From Zanthoxylum bungeanum (lineage: Eukaryota; Streptophyta; Magnoliopsida; Sapindales; Rutaceae), in the NCBI GenBank assembly GCA_019454045.1, contig SKCR01033444.1:36857-100856 (forward strand): 64,000 bases of DNA. Direction: 5' to 3'. The notes beneath the pieces are model-generated. The model was not told the origin of the DNA. It was given only the letters and a program-made list of their open reading frames with translations, and did no database searches. A program made the translations under genes and the position numbers. Each line of letters starts with the position of its first letter. Position 1 is the first letter of the stretch. This document shows, piece after piece, positions 1 through 10,376 of this stretch.

Positions 1-213
1 ATCCTTGAGCTTGGAAGGATCAAATTCGACTTGGAGTCCCTCTTTTCTTCTTGGCCGAGAGCTTCACTGCACAAGGGAGGAATTTCGCATCATCTTAGCA
101 TCCATTTTCAAGTATTGTGAGTATGATTCCGCCATACTTCAATTAATTCATTCATGTATTTATATATTTTGCTTGTTCTTGTTGATCTTGGGGCTTGGTA
201 ATTATTTCCAACA
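1..213 (+). mobile_element. Element Z: 3' end of a copia LTR
   Basis: The segment ends in CCAACA at 208-213, where the 175-bp array begins abruptly. A GTGAG-TATGATTCCGCCA stretch at 117-135 matches the same place near the 3' ends of the LTRs of A (10276-10290) and C (34978-34990), so this is the 3' end of a related LTR on the + strand. Its body lies left of the window. No primer site follows, so it is a 3' LTR or a solo LTR. The target duplication, if present, would be AAAGC (214-218); the partner copy is out of view. Confidence 0.65.
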
Positions 214-3200
214 AAAGCATCGTGGTAAGGGATTTTAACTCCTCGACATGGAGGACCTTTAATCCAACTTACTAAGCCCATGCGCTAATAACATAATGCA
301 TATAAAAAAAAGACAACAATATCGGACTTTGTATACCCGATTGAACACATCTTACATTCAACCGAATATACATCATCCGGCGCGGCAAAGCATCGTGGTA
401 AAGGATTTTAACCCCTCGACATGGAGGACCTTTAATCCAACTTACAAAGCCCATGCGCTAATAACATAATGCATATAAAAAATAAAGACAACAATATCGG
501 ACCTTGTATACCTGATTGAACACATCTTACATTCAACCGAATATACGTCATCTGGCACGGTAAAGCATCACGGTAAAGGATTTTAACCCCTCGACATGGA
601 GGAACTTTAATCCAACTTACTAAGCCCATGCGCTAATAACATAATGCATATAAAAAATAAAGACAACAATATCGGACCTTGTATACCCGATTGAACACAT
701 CTTACATTCAACCAAATAAACGTCATCCGGCGCGGCAAAGCATCACGGTAAAGGATTTTAACCCCTCGAAATGGAAGACCTTTAATCCAACTTACTAAGC
801 CCATGCGCTAATAACATAATGCATATAAAAAATAAAGACAACAATATCGGACTTTGTATACGCGATTGAACACATCTTACATTCAACCGAATATACATCA
901 TCCGGCGCGGCAAAGCATCGTGGTAAAGGATTTTAACCCCTCGACATGGAGGACCTTTATCCAACTTACTAAGCCCATGCGCTAATAACATAATGCATAT
1001 AAAAAATAAAGACAACAATATCGGACTTTGTATACCCGATTGAACACATCTTACATTCAACCGAATATACATCATCCGGCGCGGCAAAGAATCGTGGTAA
1101 AGGATTTTTACCCCTTGAAATGGAGGACCTTTAATCAAACTTAATAAGCCCATGCTCTAATAACATAATGCATATAAAAAATAAAGACAACAATATCAGA
1201 CTTTATATACCCGATTGAACACATCTTACATTCAACCGAATATACATCATCCGGCGCGGCAAAGCATCGTGGTTAAGGATTTTAACCCCTCGACATGGAG
1301 GACCTTTATCCAACTTACTAAGCCCATGCGCTAATAACATAATGCATATAAAAAATAAAGACAACAATATCGGACTTTGTATACCCGATTGAACACATCT
1401 TACATTCAACCGAATATACATCATCTGACGCGGCAAAGCATCGTGGTAAAGGATTTTAACCCCTTGAAATGGAGGAACTTTAATCCAACTTAATTAGCCC
1501 ATGCGCTAATAACATAATCCATATAAAAAATAAAGACAACAATATCAGACTTTATATACCCGATTGAACACATCTTACATTCAACCGAATATACATCATC
1601 CGGCGCGGCAAAGCACCGTGGTAAGGGATTTAACTCCTCGACATGGAGGACCTTTAATCCAACTTACTAAGCCCTTGCGCTAATAACATAATGCATATAA
1701 AAAATAAAGACAACAATATCGGACTTTGTATAGCTGATTGAACACATCTTACATTCAACCGAATATACATCATCCGGCGCGGCAAAGCATCGTGGTAAAG
1801 GATTTTAACCCCTCGACATGGAGGACCTTTAATCCAAATTACAAAGCCAATGCGCTAATAACATAATGCATATAAAAAATAAAGACAACAATATCAGACC
1901 TTGTATACCTGATTGAACACATCTTACATTCAACCGAATATACGTCATCCGGCACGGTAAAGCATCACAGTAAAGGATTTTAACCCCTCGACATGGAGGA
2001 CCTTTAATCCAACTTACTAAGCCCATACGCTAATAACATAATGCATATAAAAAAATAAATACAACAATATCGGACCTTGTATACCCGATTGAACACATCT
2101 TACATTCAACCAAATAAACGTCATCTGGCGCGGCAAAGCATCACGGTAAAGGATTTTAACCCCTCGACATGGAGGACCTTTAATCCAACTAACTAAACCC
2201 ATGCGCTAATAACATAATGCATATAAAAAATAAAGACAACAATATCAGACTCTATGTACCCGATTGAACACATCTTACATTCAACCGAATATACATCATC
2301 CGGCGCGGCAAAGCATCGTGGTAAGGGATTTAACTCCTCGACATGGAGGACCTTAATCCAACTTACTAAGCCCATGCGCTAATAACATAATGTATAAAAA
2401 AATAAAGACAACAATTTTGGACTTTGTATACCCGATTGAACACATCTTACATTCAACCGAATATACATCATCCGGCGCGGCAAAACATCGTGGTAAAGGA
2501 TTTTAACCCCTCGACATGGAGGACCTTTAATCCAACTTACTAAGCCCATGCGCTAATAACATAATGCATATAAAAAATAAAGACAACAATATCGGACTTT
2601 GTATACCCGATTGAACACATCTTACATTCAACCGATATACATCATCCGGCGCGGCAAAGCATCGTGGTAAGGGATTTTAACCCCTCGACATGGAGGACCT
2701 TTAATCCAACTTACTAAGCTCATGCGCTAATAACATAATGCATATAAAAAATAAAGACAACAATATCGGACTTTGTATACCCGGTTGAACACATCTTACA
2801 TTCAACCGAATATACATCATCCGGCGCGGCAAAGCATCGTGGTAAAGGATTTTAACCCCTTGACATGGAGGACCTTTAATCCAACTTACTAAGCCCATGC
2901 GCTAATAACATAATGCATATAAAAAATAAAGACAACAATATCAGACCTTGTATACCTGATTGAACACATCTTACATTCAACCGAATATACGTCATCCGGC
3001 GCGGTAAAGCATCACGGTAAATGATTTTAACCCCTCGACATGGAGGACCTTTAATCCAACTTACTAAGCCCATGCTCTAATAACATAATGTATATAAAAA
3101 AATAAAGACAACAATATCGGACTTTGTATACCCGATTGAACACATCTTACATTCAACCGAATATACATCATCCGGCGCGGCAAAGCATCGTGGTAAATGA

Positions 3201-3427
3201 TTTTAACCCATCGACATAGAGGACCTTTAATCCAACTTACTAATCCCATGCGCTAATAACATAATGCATATAAAAAATAAAGACAACAATATGTACTTTG
3301 TATACCCGATTGAACACATCTTACATTCAACCGAATATACATCATCCGGCGCGACAAAGCATCGTGGTAAAGGATTTTAACCCCTCGAAATGGAGGACCT
3401 TTAATCCAACTTACTAAGCCCATGCGC
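214..3427. repeat. 175-bp tandem repeat array, about 18 copies, inside E's 3' LTR
   Basis: A head-to-tail array with a 173-176-bp period. Each unit starts at AAAGCATCGTGGTAA, passes CCCCTCGACATGGAGGACC and ends in CATCCGGCGCGGC. Units differ by point changes (for example CATCGTGG against CATCACGG) and small indels. The array stops at CCCATGCGC (3427), where the unique part of the LTR starts. Short - strand frames of 60-65 codons recur in nearly every unit, but this is a by-product of the period. The same unit recurs at 32414-32812 and 43219-43600. Confidence 0.95.
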
Positions 3428-4744
3428 TTTATCTCATCATTACACAAACAAATAACATGTAGAAATTAAATAGCGGATAGTAAATGAATCAAGATAACAT
3501 AAAACAAAATATGCGCCGTTTACTCAAGTGGTACGTGGAGTTGTATCCCAAGTACAGACCGTACTACCATCCATTCGGATTCGGCTATGGATTTTATGTC
3601 TGGGTTTCCATCCTATATACCACAAGAGGTAACACATTTTCCATTTTATTCAAGGGCCACAACACACATCATTCCACAATATTCATGCAAATGAAATTCA
3701 GTAAACAATTATGACATAGATAAAAATAAATGAGAAAAGTGCCCTCAGGTCTAACCTTTTATGTCGACTTTCGTACTCGCGTTACACATTGATCAGAAGG
3801 GCTAAAGCTCCGCAACTTTTCTGGTTCACTGGTTCACATCTTTTCTCGCTGTTTTGCTGTTCGGGCTACTATTTTGCTATTGTTTTGCTGCTGTTTTTTG
3901 GTTACTATTTTTGCTGTATCAGAGGCTGTTTTTGCGGTTTTTAAAGGGGTTAGGGGTTGTTGTTTTAGGGTGATTTTTCAGTGATCATGGGGCTGTATGG
4001 GGCTGCTGGTCAGTGAGCGGTTTGGGCAGTGAAAGAGGTGTGTTATGTGCGTATTGTGTGGCTTTGAAGGAGGCTTTGAGTGTAGCGTACGTGATGAAGG
4101 CAGGATACGTGAAGTTGGCTATGAGTGGTGTATAGGCGGGCTTTGTTTATTGAAAGTGTGGGCTGTTATTGTTGAAGAGGCGTGAGGTTGCTGGTTTGTT
4201 GCTTGGTAGTGCATGAAGGAATGGGCGTGGCAGTGAGTTGTGGCTTGTTCGTGGGGCAGAGGCTGAGGGTTTGTTATTGAATCGTCGGTCATTGGGTAAT
4301 TGGCTTAATGGTCATTGCCATGAACGAGAGTGAGAGGAGGGATGAGGTTAGGGTTCGGACTATGCTTGAGGATTTGGTGTTTTGTTTATTCGGTTAGTCG
4401 TGAGGAGTGCCTTTAGGGTTTGTGGGCAGTGTGGCGTTGAAGGTTTGTGAAGTTTTGCAATTTTTGGTTTGTGCGAGAGGGTGAAGAGAGAGCGAAGCCT
4501 TGAGAGTCTTTAGGGTTTATTTTTAGTTTTAGTTTTTTTTTTTTTTGAATGAGAGCCAGAGCAAGGGTCGAAGTTTGTGTTATTTTTATAGTGACAAGCT
4601 AGGGTTTGCATGCATTTTAAGGAAATAGATCAAGTAAATAAGGCATGTGTGGTATTTGATTTAATTAGTTTAGGCAAGGATATTTATTTTTTTGGTGGGA
4701 ATTTCTTTAAATTGGTAGGTGATTTATTTAAATAGGAAGAGATT

Positions 4745-4935
4745 TATTTTAATTTTGGAATTTAATTTAATTGGATTTTAAATTCAATTTAATTAATTTA
4801 ATTGGTTTTAATTGGATTTTAAATTTTTGAATTTAATTTAATTAAGATTTCAATTTAATTGGTTTCAATTTAATTGGATTTAATTTTAATTTCATTTCAA
4901 TTTAATTGGTTTTGAATTTAATTTTTGACATGTTT
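4745..4935. repeat. AT-rich low-complexity repeat in E's LTR
   Basis: Irregular repeats built on AATTTAATTGGATTTTAA. The matching stretch in the other LTR of E (44935-45055) is shorter. F carries a different AAATTAAATAAATCAAATC repeat at the same place (about 59588-59695). This part of the LTR is length-variable and has no coding potential. Confidence 0.7.
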
Positions 4936-5187
4936 TTTAAATGGTTTAATTATTTTGGATTGGGCTTGGGCAAAATGGGCTTGATGTATATTTCAAGGGT
5001 TTTGGGCCAATGTGCTTTAAAACGGACGTCTAACAAGCGAGCCCGAAGCTAAACAAAAAAATAAAATCTAACAAAAATACTTATTCTCTTCCGACGTCCA
5101 TTTCCCGCGACTTCCTCGACTTTAAAAGGTAGTGTCTCCAAATGAGACTCATCATAGGGACTTACATGCAAAAATTCAGTGCCTACA

Positions 5188-5201
5188 GTCACCCCCACTT
5201 T
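5188..5201 (-). other. Polypurine tract of element E
   Basis: On the - strand the sequence is AAAGTGGGGGTGAC, immediately followed by the LTR start TGTAGGC. This is the expected primer for plus-strand synthesis. F has the matching AAAGTGAGGGCGAC at 59293-59306 before its own 3' LTR. Confidence 0.8.
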
Positions 5202-5285
5202 GATGGGACTTGTGCAGTGTGTGACAATGACAATCCTATCAAAGTTATGCATGCATTTTTACTTACCTGGCTCGCCAGCTATTGC
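5202..5285 (-). promoter_or_regulatory. Conserved pre-PPT block with splice-donor-like site (E)
   Basis: On the - strand this block reads GAGCCAGGTAAGTAAAAATG and then continues to the polypurine tract. F has nearly the same block at 59218-59292. CAG/GTAAGT is a perfect match to the plant 5' splice consensus. Conservation between two elements whose neighbouring minisatellites have diverged suggests a function, but use as a splice site is inference. Confidence 0.5.
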
Positions 5286-5289
5286 TTAA

Positions 5290-6160
5290 CTTACTTGTTT
5301 TCCTGAGATGCTTTGACCTTTGGGCTTTGTTCCCGAACTGCGTTGAGAGATAGCTTTATTCCCCTGGGCTTTATTCCCAAGCTGTTTTGAAAGTGGGCTT
5401 TATTCCTCTAGGCTTTGTTCCCAAACTGTGTAGAGATATGGCTTTATTCCCCTTGGCCTTGTTCCCGAACTGCTTTGATAGTGGGCTTTATTCCCCTAGG
5501 CTTTATTCCCGAGCTGTGTTAAGATAGGACTTTATTCCCCTGGGCTTTGATCCCGAGCTGTTTTGAAAGTGGGCTTTATTCCCCTAGGCTTTGTTCCCGA
5601 ACTGTGTAAAGATAGGGCTTTATTCCCGAGCTGTTTTGAAAATGGGCATTATTCCCCTAGGCTTTGTTCCCGAACTGCGTTAAGATATGGCTTTATTCCC
5701 CTAGGCTTTATTCCCGAACTGTTTCAAGATAGGGCGTTATTCCTCTGGGCCTTGTTCCCGAATTATGTTAACTGTGGGCCTTGTTCCCGAACTTTGCTGA
5801 ATGTGGGCTTTATTCTCGAACTGTACTGAATCTCGGCTTTATTCCCTAGGCCTTATTCCCGAACTATTTCAAGATAGGGCGTTATTCCTCTGGGCCTTGT
5901 TCCCAAACTGTTTTGAAAGTGGGTTTTATTCCCTTAGGCTTTGTTCTCGAACTATACTGAATGTGGGCTTTATTCCTTGGGCCTTGTTCCTGAACTGTTT
6001 CAAGATTGGGCGTTATTCCCCTGGACCTTGTTCCCGAATTATATTAATTGTGGGCCTTGTTCCCGAACTGTGTTAAAAGTGGGCTTTATTCCCGAACTGT
6101 ACTGAATGTGGGCTTTATTCCCTGGGCCATGATCCGAACTGTTTCAAGATAGGGCGTTAT
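5290..6160. repeat. Minisatellite block 1 inside E (GGCTTTATTCCCGAACTG type)
   Basis: Irregular tandem units of about 30-45 bp with the recurring pieces GGGCTTTATTCCC, CTAGGCTTTGTTCCC and GAACTGTGTT. On the - strand these match block 2 of F (58481-59170, GTTCGGGAACAAAGCCCA). Open frames across the block (for example 5563-5829) translate to degenerate repeats and change frame between units, so they are not genes. Confidence 0.9.
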
Positions 6161-6655
6161 TCCCCTGGGCCTTGTTCCCGAACTGATACTGATGTGGGCC
6201 TCGCCCCTAAACTGACACTGATGTGGGCCTCGCCTCAAACTAATACTGACGTGGGCCTCGCCCCCAAGCTGATATTGATGTGGGCCTCGCCCCTAAACTG
6301 ACACTGATGTGGGCCTCGCCCCCAAACTGATACTGCTATGGGCCTCGCCCCCAAACTGATGCGGATGTGGGCCTCGCCCCTAAACTGATACTGATGTGGG
6401 CCTCGACCCTCGGGACTCATCCCCAAATTGATATTGATGTGGGCCTCGACCTTGGGACTCATCCCCAAACTGATGCTGATGCGGGCCTCGACCCCCAAAC
6501 AGATACTGATATGGGCCTCGCCTCCAAACTGCTACTGATATGGGTCTCGCCCCAAACTGATACTGATATGGGCCTCGCCCCAACTGATACTGATGCGGGC
6601 CTCACCCCAGACTGATACTGATATGGGCCTCGCCCCAAACTGATACTGATATGGG
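6161..6655. repeat. Minisatellite block 2 inside E (GGGCCTCGCCCC type), left part
   Basis: Tandem units of about 28-31 bp (ACTGATACTGATGTGGGCC plus TCGCCCCCAA) with a few 43-45-bp units that carry an extra CTTGGGACTCATCCCCAA. Element B interrupts the block: it ends at CCTCG (6656-6660) and resumes at 30176. On the - strand it matches F's 43-bp repeat (57486-58480), with the shared core TCGAGGCCCACAT. Confidence 0.9.
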
Positions 6656-6660
6656 CCTCG
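6656..6660. repeat. Target-site duplication of B, left copy (CCTCG)
   Basis: CCTCG lies immediately before B's 5' LTR start (TGTTGGGG) and again immediately after its 3' LTR end (CCCTACA) at 30176-30180. A 5-bp duplication is normal for copia integration. Confidence 0.95.
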
Positions 6661-8264
6661 TGTTGGGGTTGGTGCTCAGAGCGCCAATTCCCGGTTGTAT
6701 TTTTGTTAAATACTTCTGTAAAACATTATTATTATGAATAATATATGCAGTTTCTATAATATAATCTATCTTTCTATATGGTAAAGACGTAATGACCCTA
6801 GAATGATTAGTCATGATACAGTTGCAAAAGCATCGCAACGGACATTGAGAAGTATCATGACGTTGTCATTCTCAGACAGTTCCTGGTCAAGGTTTACACT
6901 ACTTGGTCAATATAGTAAACCCGTTGAGACCGGTACATGTCGTATACTGGAATATATGATTCCAATGGTTTCTCAATGAACCATAAGTCTTGGAGACTAG
7001 TATAGACGTGTAGGTGTTTATTGCGGATAAACACTGAACGACTCACCAAAGATTCTTAATGGATGGTACACCAGCGTCAATAAGAATCTTCTTGGGTTGA
7101 GTAGCACTTGTGATTCTTAGACTTGAGATGCCATTGTGGGCACATGAGACATCTTCTACACTTAGATGGCAGTCACGTCACCGATCTATTTAGATCAGAC
7201 CTCCGCTTGTTCGTTGGGTGTAGACAGATCCTCAGGGTGTCCTATGTGTATCAAGATAGGATCCGTCAGTTCTGTGTATCAGAGCATAGGTAGTCCATAT
7301 GATTAGCAATCAGATAAAACCATGGGCCCGTGGTAATTTTAGAAGCTAGTTCTAAACATTCTTTTAGAGATTCCTAATAGAATAGTCGACTAGATAATCC
7401 CCATAGAGATTTGACATTTACATCTATATCTCTGGGATTTATCCGGATACCTGTGACGGAGGAATTATACATTTGCCATGACCTCGACCTGTATGGTTCA
7501 GCGAGATTATCCGTGATCGTCATAATCTACGGGTGGATAGATTATGGACACGAAATTAGATTTCGTGACGGATATACCTGAATCTAGAGAGTCTCAATAA
7601 TGAAACATACTCGTAGAGCACTAGAGCAACATTATAAATAATATTGATTATTTATAAAGTCGTTTAAAGGTTAAACGCAAGATACGTGCTAAAGGGACTA
7701 GATAGTCATTTGCCTAATTATTGTGTATTTACTTTTAATACTTGATTAATTTAAATACACATTAATTAATAGTCAAAATGAGTTATTTGACTTATATCCT
7801 AAATGAATATATATTTTTAATATTTAATGTAAATATTATACATATATTTAATATATTTGTATTTGATTAATTAATTAATTATTTAATTGTTAAATGATTA
7901 AATTAATTAAAATATAAATATCTTACATTAGGATATTTAAAGTAAATGATTATGTTGCCTTTGTTGACCAAGTTTTAAATATCTAATAAAGTATTTTTAG
8001 ATATTTAATCAAGTTGACCAAACTTTAGTTAAATGAAATTGAAATGAAAATTGCCAAATGAATGCTTGTAATTTCGGCCAAGGGTTTTTTATTACAAGTA
8101 TATATTGTTTTCATTTCATCTTCATTTGATAACCTAATACACTTTACAAGAAACACCATTAAAGAAAACAAAGAAAGCAAGTGAAGGAGAAAAGAAAAAA
8201 CTTAAAGAAAAGCTTGGATTTTGTAAGTTTTTCAAACTTACTATTAGAAAGGAATTGTTCCTTA
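6661..8264 (+). mobile_element. B 5' LTR, first part
   Basis: Starts TGTTGGGGTTGGTGC, identical to the start of the 3' LTR at 27882. It runs to the CCTTA at 8260-8264, where A is inserted, and continues at 22360. It contains about 110 bp (from 7323) that the 3' LTR lacks. The part from 7780 to 7960 is very AT-rich. No genes. Confidence 0.93.
8260..8264. repeat. Target-site duplication of A, left copy (CCTTA)
   Basis: CCTTA precedes A's first LTR and recurs at 22355-22359 after its last LTR. The undisturbed B 3' LTR has a single TTCCTTAGGATC at the matching place (about 29371). Confidence 0.93.
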
Positions 8265-9315
8265 TGTTGGATAAAATGACCCATAGCGTCACTATTTGCA
8301 CAGATCATTGTGTTGTTGTAGCAAATTAACTATGTGACAAGGAAATTGCACTCTCATCATTTGTGATTAAATCACCATAGATATATAAATGAAGAGAGGT
8401 CCATATGATTAGTTCCTGGATTGAGATGATATGAGACAGTATCAGTCCACGAAGGATTAATCATTAAATATCCCTAGCCGGATTATTATCGAGACATGAC
8501 ATCAATAATGCGGAATAGGCTAGTATTGCACTTGTGTGCGTTGTGAGGGCACAACGGCATAGTTCTCATATATATAAGTATTGGATACTTATGCAAGTGC
8601 GATAGGAGGTTGTGTTTCACCGATGGTACGGGAACCAGCTTCGCTCTGGATAGACCCCTCGGAATCCCATTGGTATTATGACTATGTGTCTATGGGAGGC
8701 CGAAATCAGGGTAGGTGTGTATAGTCTTAACCTGAGACTTACATCGCTAATACTTACGATAATCGATAGACTTTGGTCTTGGTGGTACAGGGCTTTAACC
8801 GGTTCTGCGTACACCACTACTGGGTTTATCAGAGAGTCGTAGTGTATTGGGTGTGATGTCAAGACGGAAGTATCACTTCAGTCATATTGGAGATGATGTC
8901 ACGCAGGATACGGTACTAGTGCTCTTAAGTGTTGCGCAACCATCGGGATGTTATGACTAGGTCATGTATATTCGATTATAGAGACTAGTTACCACACATC
9001 CGACATGTGCTTCGGACGGGGTAGACATTTATCCAGCCCCAGCCCTAGCACGTGACTATCCGATACTGGGCCGATATGCACAATACTACGGTATACTACG
9101 CTTGATAAAGATCTATATATTCCTGTAAGAATATTTCTGGAGAATTGGGTAGGCATGGCGCTTTTCTAGAAGCCAACCTTGTCTTGTAAATCGGTATAAA
9201 CGTAGTACGAGGTACTTACGTGTTCGGATAATCCGACGACCGTATTTACTGCCAACATATCCGGAGATCTCATGGGTCGCTTCCTGAAGATTCACCGATG
9301 ATGTATAACTCACAC

Positions 9316-9620
9316 TTAATTAATCTGGGATTAATTAGAAGAGAGAGAAAATTAATCTGGGATTAATTGCGGAGATATTTTATCTGGGATAAAATATTAA
9401 TTAAAGAGAGAGAACGATTAATTTGGAATTAATCGATAAAATAATATATTCGATATATTATAAGAAATTGGATTTCGACGCGGAATTAAAATTAGATTTT
9501 AATTCGGGCGAACGAATTAATTTAGAATTAATTCATTAGCGACGTGAATAGTGATTTCGTTAGGCGTAATCATTTAATTACGACGCGATGAAAAATTCGT
9601 TAATTTGGAATTAGCGAACC
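9316..9620. repeat. Row of short hairpins in A's LTR
   Basis: At least six different short palindromes follow one another: ATTAAT-CTGGG-ATTAAT (twice), TTTTATC-TGGG-ATAAAA, CGATTAAT-TTGG-AATTAATCG, TTAAAAT-TAG-ATTTTAA and GAATTAATT-TAG-AATTAATTC. The arms are 6-9 bp and the loops 3-5 bp. The same row occurs at 21304-21610, 33869-34220, 42000-42350 and, on the other strand, about 51350-51605. Confidence 0.8.
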
Positions 9621-9672
9621 CGAGCCCGAGAGTGATTGCGAGCGCATTCGCATTTCGAATTCGAGCGCGGCA

Positions 9673-9784
9673 CGCAAGTCACATCAAGCGTCAAATCGTT
9701 AGTCACATCATGCGTCAAATCAATTGTCACTTTGAGTGATGTGACTTGACAACATGTCACTTTATTAAAGTGATGTGATGTGAC
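9673..9784. promoter_or_regulatory. GTCACATCA direct and inverted motif cluster in A's LTR
   Basis: GTCACATCA, GTCACTTT and their inverted forms TGATGTGAC and AAAGTGATG occur about eight times in 110 bp. The cluster lies upstream of a TATATATA stretch (about 9860) and a CTCTCTCTC tract. Equivalent clusters are at 21663-21774, 34293-34373, 42421-42506 and about 51225-51270. A promoter or enhancer role is inference from position. Confidence 0.5.
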
Positions 9785-10364
9785 TTAAAGTAAAAAGTAG
9801 AAATGATGAAAAGCATTAATAGACTTTTGCTTTTTAACTTTTGACATATATGAAAAATGATTTATATATATTTTTTTTGTTTTTGGAAAACAAAATAAAT
9901 ATATAAACCAAAAATCATTTTCTCTCTCTCACTCACCACTCACAGTCTTCTCTTTTTCCCTCTCTTTTCATCTTCCTCTCCTTCACGGCTTCAAGCCGAT
10001 TTTGCTTAAAAATTTTGGTTAGACCGAAATTTTGAGAAGCAAATTGAAGATGAGTAGTGCTAGCACACACATGGGTTATATTATGGTGATAGGGAAACGA
10101 ATTTGTGAGCTTGGAAAGCTTGAAGCTTGAAGCTTCCATGGTGTTCATCAATGGCCGAACATGGAGGAGGCAAACCAGTCCCCAACCGAGCAGTCCACTG
10201 CATGAGGAAGCTACTGCCGAGCTTGATGTGCATCAAAAACGCAACTTGTTCTTCATTTCATCAAAACCCATCAATGTGAGTATGAATTCCGCCTTACTCC
10301 TTTGTGTATTCAACTCGTTTTTATGCATGTTTGTGATCCTTGGGACTTGATTGAAACTCAACAA

Positions 10365-10376
10365 TGGTATCAGAGC
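10365..10376 (+). other. Primer binding site of A
   Basis: TGGTATCAGAGC, two bases after the LTR end. This is the usual copia primer site, complementary to the 3' end of initiator Met tRNA. Confidence 0.9.

Larger units (their letters stand above)
214..5187 (-). mobile_element. Element E, 3' LTR (Tat/Ogre-like, non-autonomous), partial
   Basis: Read on the - strand, the LTR starts with TGTAGGCACTG at 5187, directly after a polypurine tract, and runs through a unique part (5187-3428) into the 175-bp array. Its last part is beyond the window because Z interrupts the array. The unique part matches E's 5' LTR (45323-43601) at roughly 96 percent by eye. It matches the LTR of F on the opposite strand more distantly, including the block near 3750-3830 (54590-54690 in F). 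No reading frame here looks like a gene. Confidence 0.8.
8265..10363 (+). mobile_element. A 5' LTR
   Basis: 2,099 bp, from TGTTGGATAAAATG to ACTCAACA. It matches 20253-22354 at an offset of 11,988 to 11,991. By eye about 10 of the first 440 bases differ between the two. It is related to C's LTRs and more distantly to D's. Antisense frames of 81 codons (8617-8862) and 66 codons (9113-9313) recur in the other LTRs. Confidence 0.93.

Noticed and set aside
214..3427. CRISPR-like regularly spaced repeats
   Set aside because: The whole 175-bp unit repeats without unique spacers, and the setting is a plant LTR element.
240..3450. Repeated 60-65-codon - strand frames (MGLVSWIKGPPCRG...) in the tandem array
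   Set aside because: They arise once per 175-bp unit and fuse or break with one-base length changes. The unit length, not selection on a protein, explains them.
5563..6615. Open frames in the minisatellite with repeating peptides (such as GRGPHQYQFG)
   Set aside because: Unit lengths are not multiples of three, frames on both strands are open by composition, and F's equivalent reads differently.
10105..10350. 81-codon frame at 10105 and 22096 (MSLESLKLEASMVF...)
   Set aside because: It lies at the end of A's LTR in both copies. C's LTR carries an equivalent but frame-broken stretch, and it resembles no known protein.
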